From DYQY01 sp964643725 (GTDB lineage Bacteria; Margulisbacteria; Riflemargulisbacteria; GWF2-35-9; DYQY01), in assembly GCA_964643725.1 (NCBI GenBank), contig CAZXTL010000027.1:1-29185 (forward strand): a stretch of 29,185 bases of DNA, written 5' to 3'. Of the stretch, positions 8,748-15,525 are shown in pieces. How positions within the stretch are numbered: the stretch's first letter is position 1; each line of letters begins with the position of its first letter. The position numbers were made by a program, and so were the translations under genes. The notes under the pieces were generated by a model, which was given only the letters and a program-made list of their open reading frames with translations, ran no database searches and was not told where the DNA came from.

Positions 8748-10230
8748 GCTTAAGTATGTTTTTTTGCTTTGTATTTCAGTTTTAGTTTTTTCGCAGCAAT
8801 TAGACAATAATGTTTATGTAACTTCTGATGCCTTTAGTTTAAAAACGGCAGAGCAAATATTGGTTCTTTCACGAAACGTTAAAATAAAAAGTTATGTTTA
8901 TCAGTTTAATAGCGATTTAGTTGAATATTCAATGGATAAAGATGTTTTTAATTTTTATGATAATTTTTCCATATTTTATAAAGGTCAAAAGATAGACGGG
9001 GAGAATCTTGTGTTAAACAATAAGACAAAGATGCTTACTGCAAATAATGTGCTTATGACTTTTGATAAATATTTCATAAAAGGAGCTACTCTCAGAACGG
9101 TTAATGATGAGTATCATTTGGATAATGTTAGAGTTACTGCTTGTGACGGTGATCCTCCTGTTTTTTATATATCAAGTGGCCAAATGGTTATGTATCCGAA
9201 GCTTGGATTTATGGTTGTTTTTAATTCTATTTTCTATATATATAGCATTCCAGTTTTTTATTTTCCTGCTTATTTTATGGGTGGTCAGCAGTATAGTAAG
9301 ATTAGTGAATTTGTGCCAGAAATTGGCAGTAATTTAGTAGAAGGTAATTATGTGAAAGAAAGAATTCCATATTATATGGATAGCAGAAATAGTGGTTATT
9401 TTTTATTAGGGTATTTAGAAAAGCTTGGAGTTAATGCAGGATTTAATCACTATATAATTCTTGGCCCTAAAAATTTATTAAATACTTCTATTTATTACAA
9501 TCCACAGTTTATGCAAGGTGGAGTTGAATATTCATACGATTTTTTTCAGAAGGAAGCTGAGGAAAGTGGTTATTTGTTTTGGTATCTTTTTGATAAAGAA
9601 AAAATAGATAATAATTCTCTTATTTTTAAAGCAAAATGGTATCAAAAAGAACTTATTAATAATTGGTTAGTAGATCAAACGCCTAGGCTTAGAGTAGAGA
9701 GTGGGATAAGGGTGGATGGGAATAATACTATTAAAGCGGGTTATGAATATGCAATGTTAAATGAAATTGATTATGGAAGTGTTTCTCCAGATATCTCTTC
9801 ATGGCGAAGACAATTGGAGTTGTCGTTATTGACTGAGTTAAAATTTGATATATTTAAGGTGGACAATGAATTGGCAGGATTAACAAGTGCTTATACCAAT
9901 AGTAGACATTCTAGAGCTTGGGATACTGTTAAGCTTTCTTTTCCATTTGATATTTTTGATTTTTCAGTTGGCTCTGAGTTTATGTTAGGTTACGATGGGA
10001 TATCTCCTTTTAAGCATGATAGTTATCAGATAAGTAATGAGAACAATTTGCTTTATGGCATGAAAGCTAGGCTGCCTTATTTCTTGTTTGAGTTTGATGC
10101 TAAGAAGAAATGGTCTGGTGAGTATTATCAAAGAAAGTATTCTTTTAGGTTACCATTTTACACTTGTGTTGATTTTAGTTTTTCTTATGATGACATAACG
10201 AATCAGTTTAGTGTAGTATTTAAGATGTAA
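8737..10230 (+). CDS. LptD/OstA-like outer-membrane assembly protein
   Basis: A 497-residue exported protein. The N-terminus is basic then hydrophobic (KYVFLLCISVLVFS), a clear signal peptide. Residues of about 30-130 have the OstA/LptA-type beta pattern: repeated strands with NVKIKS, DGENLVLNNKTK and YxLDNVRVTACDG. Next comes the LptD-like stretch ending IPVFYFPAYF, followed by alternating aromatic strands consistent with a C-terminal outer-membrane barrel. LptD inserts lipopolysaccharide into the outer leaflet. This protein is much shorter than E. coli LptD (about 780 residues), so the barrel is small, and it could instead be an LptD-related OstA protein with another lipid or scaffold role. 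The ATG at 8737 overlaps the dnaB end by 11 bases. Its TAA overlaps the next ATG by one base, so translation is probably coupled across all three genes. Confidence 0.75.
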   Translation: MLGRLKYVFLLCISVLVFSQQLDNNVYVTSDAFSLKTAEQILVLSRNVKIKSYVYQFNSDLVEYSMDKDVFNFYDNFSIFYKGQKIDGENLVLNNKTKMLTANNVLMTFDKYFIKGATLRTVNDEYHLDNVRVTACDGDPPVFYISSGQMVMYPKLGFMVVFNSIFYIYSIPVFYFPAYFMGGQQYSKISEFVPEIGSNLVEGNYVKERIPYYMDSRNSGYFLLGYLEKLGVNAGFNHYIILGPKNLLNTSIYYNPQFMQGGVEYSYDFFQKEAEESGYLFWYLFDKEKIDNNSLIFKAKWYQKELINNWLVDQTPRLRVESGIRVDGNNTIKAGYEYAMLNEIDYGSVSPDISSWRRQLELSLLTELKFDIFKVDNELAGLTSAYTNSRHSRAWDTVKLSFPFDIFDFSVGSEFMLGYDGISPFKHDSYQISNENNLLYGMKARLPYFLFEFDAKKKWSGEYYQRKYSFRLPFYTCVDFSFSYDDITNQFSVVFKM

Positions 10231-11168
10231 TGGTTAATGAATCTTACCTTAGAATACTAGAAATAGACAAACTGGTTAGGGCAGGGGCATTCCCAAACTG
10301 TCAGACGTTACAGCATTTTTTTAATGTTTCCGATAGGACAATTCTTCGAGATATCGATTTTATGAAGAAGTCCTTTAGTGCACCCTTAAAATATTCCAAA
10401 AGTAAAAATGGTTATTTCTATTGCAAAGAGTTTAAATTTGAAGATATCTCTTTGACTGAAGGTGATCTTATCTCATTATTATTAGGAAGGATTGTTCTTG
10501 AGAATTATAAAGATACTCCCTATTTTTCTGTAATAGAGGGAGCATTTAAAAAGCTTTCCTCAATTTTAGGAGATAAGATAGATTTAAGTTCAGCTACTTT
10601 TTCAATGGAGCTTAAATTGGCTGATAAAATTGAAATAGATAAACGGTATTTCCCAAGGTTAAGGACAATTGCCTCAGCTATAGATGAAAAGAAAATGTTA
10701 AGTGTTGTGCATCTTGACCATACATCGAGTAAAAAATCAGTAAGAATGAGCGTTAAACCTCTAAAGTTAACCTTTTTGTTCGGCGAGTGGTTTTTGATTG
10801 CCTTGAATGAAAAGGATGAAGAGTCTAAGTTTGCGTTAAATAAAATTGTAGATTTGCGGATTCTTAAAACAGGTTTCGAAATAGTTCAGAAGAAAGATGT
10901 AGTAGTTAATTCTAGTCCAACAGTGTTAAAAGTTGTAGTTAGGTTTGCTAAGGAATTAGCAGAGGTTGTTAATGAAAAGGCTTCAGGCCAATCTTTTGAT
11001 ATAACTAAGGATGATAAGGGGAGAGTTTTGATGACTTTCACTTCTTCTGATATAGAAGGAACTTATCGTTGGCTATTATCTTTTGGAGCACAAGCAGAGA
11101 TACTTGAACCAACTGACATGAGGCGAAGGATGAGAAGAGATTTGCTAAATATGATAGGGATGTACTAG
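10230..11168 (+). CDS. WYL-domain transcriptional regulator
   Basis: A 312-residue regulator. Residues of about 5-60 form a DeoR/HTH_11-type winged helix (VSDRTILRDIDFM). The middle holds a WYL-like domain: SVKPLKLTFLFGEWFLIALNE corresponds to the usual P-x-x-L-x-x-x-x-x-x-W-Y-L segment, with W-F-L in place of W-Y-L. The C-terminal WCX-type domain ends with EGTYRWLLSFGAQAEILEP followed by Arg-rich RRRMRRDL. WYL proteins sense ligands or nucleic acids and control DNA-damage, defence or metabolic genes; the target cannot be inferred. The ATG overlaps the previous TAA by one base. Confidence 0.85.
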   Translation: MVNESYLRILEIDKLVRAGAFPNCQTLQHFFNVSDRTILRDIDFMKKSFSAPLKYSKSKNGYFYCKEFKFEDISLTEGDLISLLLGRIVLENYKDTPYFSVIEGAFKKLSSILGDKIDLSSATFSMELKLADKIEIDKRYFPRLRTIASAIDEKKMLSVVHLDHTSSKKSVRMSVKPLKLTFLFGEWFLIALNEKDEESKFALNKIVDLRILKTGFEIVQKKDVVVNSSPTVLKVVVRFAKELAEVVNEKASGQSFDITKDDKGRVLMTFTSSDIEGTYRWLLSFGAQAEILEPTDMRRRMRRDLLNMIGMY

Positions 11169-11172
11169 GGGA

Positions 11173-11345
11173 AGTTCACTGGTTCATTGGTTCACTTGTT
11201 CAATGGTTGAAGGTTTTCTATTAATTATTATTTATATATGAGATATATTACTGATGGAAGAGTAAAACAAAAAGACCTCGAAAGAGGTCTTTAAGAATTT
11301 ATTTGTTTTTTCCAATGAACGATTGAACCAGTGAACTAATGAACT
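11173..11345. repeat. 34-bp imperfect terminal inverted repeats enclosing a terminator
   Basis: The left arm 11173-11206 is four octamers beginning TTCA (TTCACTGG, TTCATTGG, TTCACTTG, TTCAATGG from 11175). The right arm 11312-11345 is its reverse complement at 28 of 34 positions. The left arm starts five bases after the WYL gene stop. The right arm covers the first two bases of the rpsT stop codon. It may be a small non-autonomous element or an extended hairpin. Confidence 0.6.
11271..11292. terminator. Bidirectional intrinsic terminator between the WYL gene and rpsT
   Basis: A perfect 9-bp stem AAAGACCTC / GAGGTCTTT with a GAAA loop. On the minus strand it is followed by TTGTTTT, a good U-tract for rpsT. 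On the plus strand it is followed by a T-rich stretch to 11311. It sits between the convergent genes. Confidence 0.85.
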
Positions 11346-11607
11346 AAACTGCTGCTTTGTTTAGTTTCTTTGTTAGTCTAGATTTGATTCTGTTTGCTTT
11401 ATTTTTATGGATAATCCCTTTAGTTGCAACAGTATCTACGATTTTGATTGTTTCTTTAAGAATCTCTGAGCTTTTTTCGTTTTTTGTAGAAATTGCTGTA
11501 ATTGCTTTAATTATATTTGTTTTCATTTTTGATTCTTGAGAATCATTTCTTTGTTTATTTCTTGCTGCTGTTTCAATCCTTTTGATTGCTGATTTACTGT
11601 TAGCCAT
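11344..11607 (-). CDS. rpsT: 30S ribosomal protein S20
   Basis: An 87-residue basic protein beginning MANSKSAIKRIETAARNK, the S20 signature. It contains a central HKNKANRIKSRLTKK segment. It binds 16S rRNA at the bottom of the 30S body. Length is normal. On the minus strand the Shine-Dalgarno AGGAG is at 11616-11620. The gene stands alone, with its own promoter (11653-11681) and terminator (11271-11292). Its stop codon TAG falls at the end of an inverted repeat without shortening the protein. Confidence 0.96.
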   Translation of the reverse strand: MANSKSAIKRIETAARNKQRNDSQESKMKTNIIKAITAISTKNEKSSEILKETIKIVDTVATKGIIHKNKANRIKSRLTKKLNKAAV

Positions 11608-11652
11608 GTGTAATTCTCCTATGTTAAATAAATGTTTTTAAAAGCAAAGTGT

Positions 11653-11681
11653 ATGATAGCAGAGACTAATAGATAATGCAA
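11653..11681 (-). promoter_or_regulatory. Extended -10 promoter for rpsT
   Basis: On the minus strand: -35 TTGCAT (11676-11681), a 17-base spacer and -10 TATCAT (11653-11658) preceded by TGC, an extended -10. It would give a leader of about 40 bases before the rpsT RBS. Confidence 0.55.
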
Positions 11682-11751
11682 CAGGAATATCCCAAACATA
11701 AAGGACTGTTGCTAAGTAAATGACTATGTTTTTTTATATCTCAAATCAAGC

Positions 11752-11757
11752 TAAAAT
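11752..11757 (+). promoter_or_regulatory. Possible -10 element for a leaderless transcript
   Basis: TAAAAT lies eight bases before the ATG at 11766, and no Shine-Dalgarno precedes that ATG. Transcription from here would start at or within a couple of bases of the start codon. No convincing -35 is visible. Confidence 0.3.
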
Positions 11758-11765
11758 ATATAGAT

Positions 11766-14120
11766 ATGAAAAAAATATTCCCAAAGACTTTATTTTTAGT
11801 TATTTTCTTTACTTTATTGTCTTTTTCTTTGCCTGTAAACCAGTCAAATCAAGACAAATGGGTTGATGTTGACTATAGTGATTTGGTAGATAAAGAAATA
11901 CTCCTTAGAACTGGTCAAAGTCTTGGTTCTGCTTTAGGAAGCAATAATCTAAAAGGTGCACTACAACCTTTTCTAGATAAGTATTCATATCTGCTTGAGT
12001 ATACTCTTGAGCTTATTAATAATGAGGATTCTGTTTTTAAGGATGTCGTAGATAAATATCCTGTAGGATCAGAACAACCAGCATGGGTTGCACTGTTTAG
12101 AAGTGGCAAAATGTCTGCCTATACTGACAACCAGAAAACTGTAAGGCTTTTCTTGCAAGGACAGAATCCCCAAAATGCTTACAATAATAATTACTCGATT
12201 GTTAGGCATTTATTGAATACACTTAAACCAGCTTGGGGTAAACTGCAAGTTGAAATCTACGCTTTTGAAAATAATTATAGTACTCTTTCACTTAAGTTAA
12301 ATCCCACACCAGCAGTTATAAACGGTTCATATTTTGGCACTCCTTCTGGTAAAACTCCTCTTGATTTAAATGGACTCAGTGACTTTTTTAATCAGGGTGG
12401 TCAATTGGAAGGCGCGCAAATCAATGATAAAACAGGGCTTTTGTTATATGCTAAGGAATATACGCCTCAAACTCTTGCTGGGAATAAGCTACAACTTTCC
12501 GATTTTGCAGTGGCTTACCGAGCTGTTTTTCATGCTGGTTATAACAAAGCTTTTATTAGCCTTGATCCGCATAAGGACGTCACCAAAACAGCCGTAAATT
12601 TCGGCGGTTATCTGGAAGATACCGCAATCGGGAAGGTGGTTTTAGAGGCCGATAAACGATTCAAAACTATTACCAGTGGGCTAGATCCAAACAGCTGTAA
12701 AGATATTAGGGGCTATACTAGGCAATATGTTCCAGATTTTCTAACCGTCAGTGAAAGAAATTTTCAGGATGCTTCTAGTAAAACTGGTTGGGTGAAAACC
12801 AGATTTTGGTTTTATCCAGATTCTATCGAAGTTCAAACAGATACTAGTAAACATTTTGCTAAAATAATAAATCCATATTTTTTAGCAGATGCTGAACGTA
12901 GCAGAGACGATTTTAATTCTACAGCTGATTTTGAGAAAAAGAAAAAAGCTCTACTGCTTCCCGCGATAAGGGAAAATATTGATGATTTAAACAATAAATA
13001 CGACCAGTATGCTAATGCCTTTGCTGAGTTTCGAGAATTAGTAACAGTTGGACGTCTTATGGCAATTTGTAGTTGGCTCTACAAAGCAGATTTCCGTACC
13101 TTAGATTTGGATTCTCTTTTGTCAGTAAATATACCTGCCATGAGAACAGAGAGAGAGCGTACTCAATTAATGGCTGCCGCAACTTTAACGCCAGGTAATT
13201 ACCCCAAAAACACAGAAGAGATAAAGAATAATTTAACAATTTATTATCTTAGTCCAGATTTAGATAAAACTATAAAGGAGTATTTTGCTGATAATAATGA
13301 CGTAGCTGAATTCCTTTCCTTAAAATATGGACAATTGAACAGTAGTAAGGAGGATGTTGCCAAGTATATACCAGAAGCTTCCAAAATATTTAGAAATCAA
13401 AGTAAACAACCTGTGCGAGTACTTATTAGTTCGCAAAAAGATTTGCAAGCGTTGGTCTTGTTTGCTGGTAGAAAAAATCAGCCATCTGTAAATTCTAAAG
13501 CAGAGTATACGCAAATTGAGGCTGAACACGCTTATCTAAAAGAAAAACAAGAGGACCTAGGTATTCTTGAAGCACGACTAAGAGATTACCGACTAAGCAT
13601 CAGTAATGGCTCAACTGCTACTGATAATCCTGTGCAAGAATATAACTTAATGGCAGATGACTTCAATAAAAAAATTAAAGAATATGAGCTTAGGTCAGAT
13701 GTTTTTAATAAGAGGGTTCTGCTTTATAACCAAAATCAGAAAAATCAAAGTCCACAAATTGTAGAAATAGGTGGTGGTATCAATTTGGAGGCCGAAAGTT
13801 TTAAGATAAGGACGGTAGAAAGTAGTCCTCAGTTAAATAATTTTAAGGATATGACAATTAAAGCCAAAACTGAATGGTCTGTAAATAAGGGTGAAAAATG
13901 GATTACTAATAAGGTAACTATAAGAAAGCCTGAAATCCTAAACCCAACTATTTTTATTCAGCCTACCATTAAAAATATTCCAATGAACACGATAGGACAA
14001 GCGAATAAGCCAGTAATCCGTAAAACTGTTATTTATATAAAATCAGAAGATAACTACAGTCCACGCGTAAAAGGTGAATTTGTGAACAAGAACAAAATAG
14101 TTTTTAAAAGAATATTTTAA
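11766..14120 (+). CDS. Unknown 784-residue exported protein
   Basis: Not recognised. The N-terminus MKKIFPKTLFLVIFFTLLSF is a signal peptide, so the protein is probably periplasmic or outer-membrane associated. Residues 250-370 look the most domain-like: NFGGYLEDTAIGKVVLEADKRF, then RFWFYPDSIEVQTD and PYFLADAERSRDDF. Residues of about 370-460 are helical and charged. Residues 580-660 form a probable coiled coil with repeated YN (EYNLMADDFNKKIKEYEL). The C-terminal 130 residues are basic and beta-rich, beginning with a GGGINLEAESF segment. There are no catalytic motifs that I can name. It is transcribed alone on the plus strand, divergent from rpsT, without a Shine-Dalgarno. A repeat-rich 238-base gap follows. 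Confidence 0.7.
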   Translation: MKKIFPKTLFLVIFFTLLSFSLPVNQSNQDKWVDVDYSDLVDKEILLRTGQSLGSALGSNNLKGALQPFLDKYSYLLEYTLELINNEDSVFKDVVDKYPVGSEQPAWVALFRSGKMSAYTDNQKTVRLFLQGQNPQNAYNNNYSIVRHLLNTLKPAWGKLQVEIYAFENNYSTLSLKLNPTPAVINGSYFGTPSGKTPLDLNGLSDFFNQGGQLEGAQINDKTGLLLYAKEYTPQTLAGNKLQLSDFAVAYRAVFHAGYNKAFISLDPHKDVTKTAVNFGGYLEDTAIGKVVLEADKRFKTITSGLDPNSCKDIRGYTRQYVPDFLTVSERNFQDASSKTGWVKTRFWFYPDSIEVQTDTSKHFAKIINPYFLADAERSRDDFNSTADFEKKKKALLLPAIRENIDDLNNKYDQYANAFAEFRELVTVGRLMAICSWLYKADFRTLDLDSLLSVNIPAMRTERERTQLMAAATLTPGNYPKNTEEIKNNLTIYYLSPDLDKTIKEYFADNNDVAEFLSLKYGQLNSSKEDVAKYIPEASKIFRNQSKQPVRVLISSQKDLQALVLFAGRKNQPSVNSKAEYTQIEAEHAYLKEKQEDLGILEARLRDYRLSISNGSTATDNPVQEYNLMADDFNKKIKEYELRSDVFNKRVLLYNQNQKNQSPQIVEIGGGINLEAESFKIRTVESSPQLNNFKDMTIKAKTEWSVNKGEKWITNKVTIRKPEILNPTIFIQPTIKNIPMNTIGQANKPVIRKTVIYIKSEDNYSPRVKGEFVNKNKIVFKRIF

Positions 14121-14143
14121 GCAGTCACTATTAACCATTTACC

Positions 14144-14215
14144 AACCTCTCCCGGCGTAAATTGCTATATTCTTTTTAATAGCTAACTTATCGCCACCCT
14201 CTCCTGGCAGAGAGG
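14144..14215. repeat. CCTCTCC dispersed repeat, copy I
   Basis: AACCTCTCCCGGCGTAA (14144-14160) is followed 52 bases later by ACCCTCTCC (14196-14204). The latter is part of a small palindrome, CCTCTC / GAGAGG (14198-14215). The same two motifs recur with the same 52-base offset at 17564 and 17616. Confidence 0.65.
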
Positions 14216-14272
14216 ATTTAGTTACTATACAGTTTACTTATTAACGAGAAGACTCTCTCAAGTTACTGTCCA

Positions 14273-14307
14273 CTCACCATTCACTATTCACTATTCACCA
14301 TTCACTG
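14273..14307 (+). repeat. Five tandem heptamers of TTCACTA type
   Basis: CTCACCA, TTCACTA, TTCACTA, TTCACCA and TTCACTG are contiguous. The array runs directly into the extended -10 at 14306 and supplies a -35-like TTCACT. Confidence 0.8.
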
Positions 14308-14314
14308 TTATAAT
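14287..14314 (+). promoter_or_regulatory. Extended -10 promoter for the small barrel protein
   Basis: TGTTATAAT spans 14306-14314, with a -35-like TTCACT at 14287-14292 (16-base spacer) inside the heptamer array. A strong RBS AGGAGG (14348-14353) precedes the ATG at 14359, so high expression is expected. Confidence 0.6.
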
Positions 14315-14358
14315 AGAATTCTAAATGGGGAATATCCTCAAAAACTTAGGAGGTAAAG

Positions 14359-14940
14359 ATGAAGAAATTTAGAGCAGTTAGTCTATTAGTTACAGTATTA
14401 TTAATGACTTCAATGTCCTTTTCGTTATTAAAAGTGGAAGGTACTTATTCGGTTTTTGCAAAGCAGGCTGGATTGGGTTTTGGCGTTAGTCTGCCTGTGC
14501 TTCCATTAGTAGACACAACCTTTTATATTCATATGTTAGGTAATGCTGATGTTACATTAACAGGTATTGGTAATATAGGTGGAGCAACTTTTTCTTCTGG
14601 AACAGCAAAGATGGCTGCAACAGCATTTGAACTTCAAGCTAAACTTCCTTTTTCAATTATGGATTGTAATGTAGGAGCTACAATTTTGGCTGATTTTCTT
14701 ACAGGTGACAATGGTAGTCAGACAGTAGCAATGCCAGGAAGTATTTACGGTGGACTTTTTGTTCAGTATCAAAAAAGTTTAATGCCATTAGTAGCTTATT
14801 ATGGTCAGGTTGGTATGTTATTTAAATTATTAGATGGAGAAGCTGAAGTTAATAAACAAGCGTCGCCCGCTATTTTTGACATGAGTAATATCAACCGTAC
14901 TGGTCTTTATTTCAGGGCAGGACTTTCAGTAGGTCTATAA
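14359..14940 (+). CDS. Small exported beta-barrel-like protein
   Basis: A 193-residue protein with a signal peptide (KKFRAVSLLVTVLLMTSMSFS). The remainder alternates hydrophobic and small residues, is glycine-rich, and ends in a strand (GLYFRAGLSVGL). This looks like a small outer-membrane barrel or surface protein, though the last residue is Leu rather than the usual Phe. No family is recognised. A near-consensus promoter and AGGAGG RBS suggest an abundant product. The next gene starts 32 bases downstream, probably in the same transcript. Confidence 0.65.
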   Translation: MKKFRAVSLLVTVLLMTSMSFSLLKVEGTYSVFAKQAGLGFGVSLPVLPLVDTTFYIHMLGNADVTLTGIGNIGGATFSSGTAKMAATAFELQAKLPFSIMDCNVGATILADFLTGDNGSQTVAMPGSIYGGLFVQYQKSLMPLVAYYGQVGMLFKLLDGEAEVNKQASPAIFDMSNINRTGLYFRAGLSVGL

Positions 14941-14972
14941 TATTATTAATTATGAAAGAAAAGGTGAGATAA

Positions 14973-15518
14973 GTGGTAAATCCTATTTCTAATGCTCCGC
15001 AAATGCCTAGTATGACTCCTAAACCTGGGGTAATTCAGCAGAGTCCAGTCCAACATGCTAGGCCTACAGATCAGACAACACCACTTATGCCTAATCAGCA
15101 AATGCCGAACATTATTCAGCAACAACCACCTCAACAGCCACAACAGCCTGTGCAAACACAGCAGGCACAACAGGCTGTTGCTCAGAAAGTAGCAGAAAAT
15201 AAAAACAAAGAAGATAAAAAAGTAGAAATAGATAAAAGAGTAGAAGCCAATGCGATGCAAGGGATAAGGGATAAGTCTCAAGAAAAAGAGATAGTTAAGA
15301 ATATGAAACAGACTATAGAGAATGAAGCAAAACGAGTAACCAGAAAGGTTAATAGAAGTGCTTTAAAATATATTTTAAAAAATACAGATTGGATATCAAA
15401 AGATAAAGCTGCTGAAGCAGAAGAGTTTTTGACTATTAAAGTACCAAAAGTCCTTGCTGAAGAGCTCACTCATATATTGAGTGATGTGTTAGGTTTGGAA
15501 CAAGTAGAAGAATCTTAG
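14973..15518 (+). CDS. Unknown protein with Gln/Pro-rich disordered N-terminus
   Basis: A 181-residue protein from GTG, preceded by the purine-rich AAAGGTGAG. Residues 1-70 are dominated by Pro, Gln, Met and Thr (QQQPPQQPQQPVQTQQAQQ) and are surely disordered. Residues of about 70-120 are highly charged and helical, probably a coiled coil. The last 60 residues look like a small folded helical domain (ALKYILKNTDWISKDKAAEA). There is no signal peptide, so it is likely cytoplasmic or a linker protein. It ends seven bases before the recG ATG, so co-transcription with recG is likely. Function unknown. Confidence 0.65.
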   Translation: MVNPISNAPQMPSMTPKPGVIQQSPVQHARPTDQTTPLMPNQQMPNIIQQQPPQQPQQPVQTQQAQQAVAQKVAENKNKEDKKVEIDKRVEANAMQGIRDKSQEKEIVKNMKQTIENEAKRVTRKVNRSALKYILKNTDWISKDKAAEAEEFLTIKVPKVLAEELTHILSDVLGLEQVEES

Positions 15519-15525
15519 CCATTTG

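Noticed and set aside
11173..11206. CRISPR-like array of TTCA octamers
   Set aside because: Units are contiguous with no spacers; it is a short tandem repeat forming one arm of an inverted repeat.
14946..15281. Minus-strand reading frame opposite the Gln/Pro-rich gene
   Set aside because: Its Leu/Arg/Trp-rich product is the mirror of CAA/CCA codons on the plus strand; there is no RBS and the composition is unnatural.
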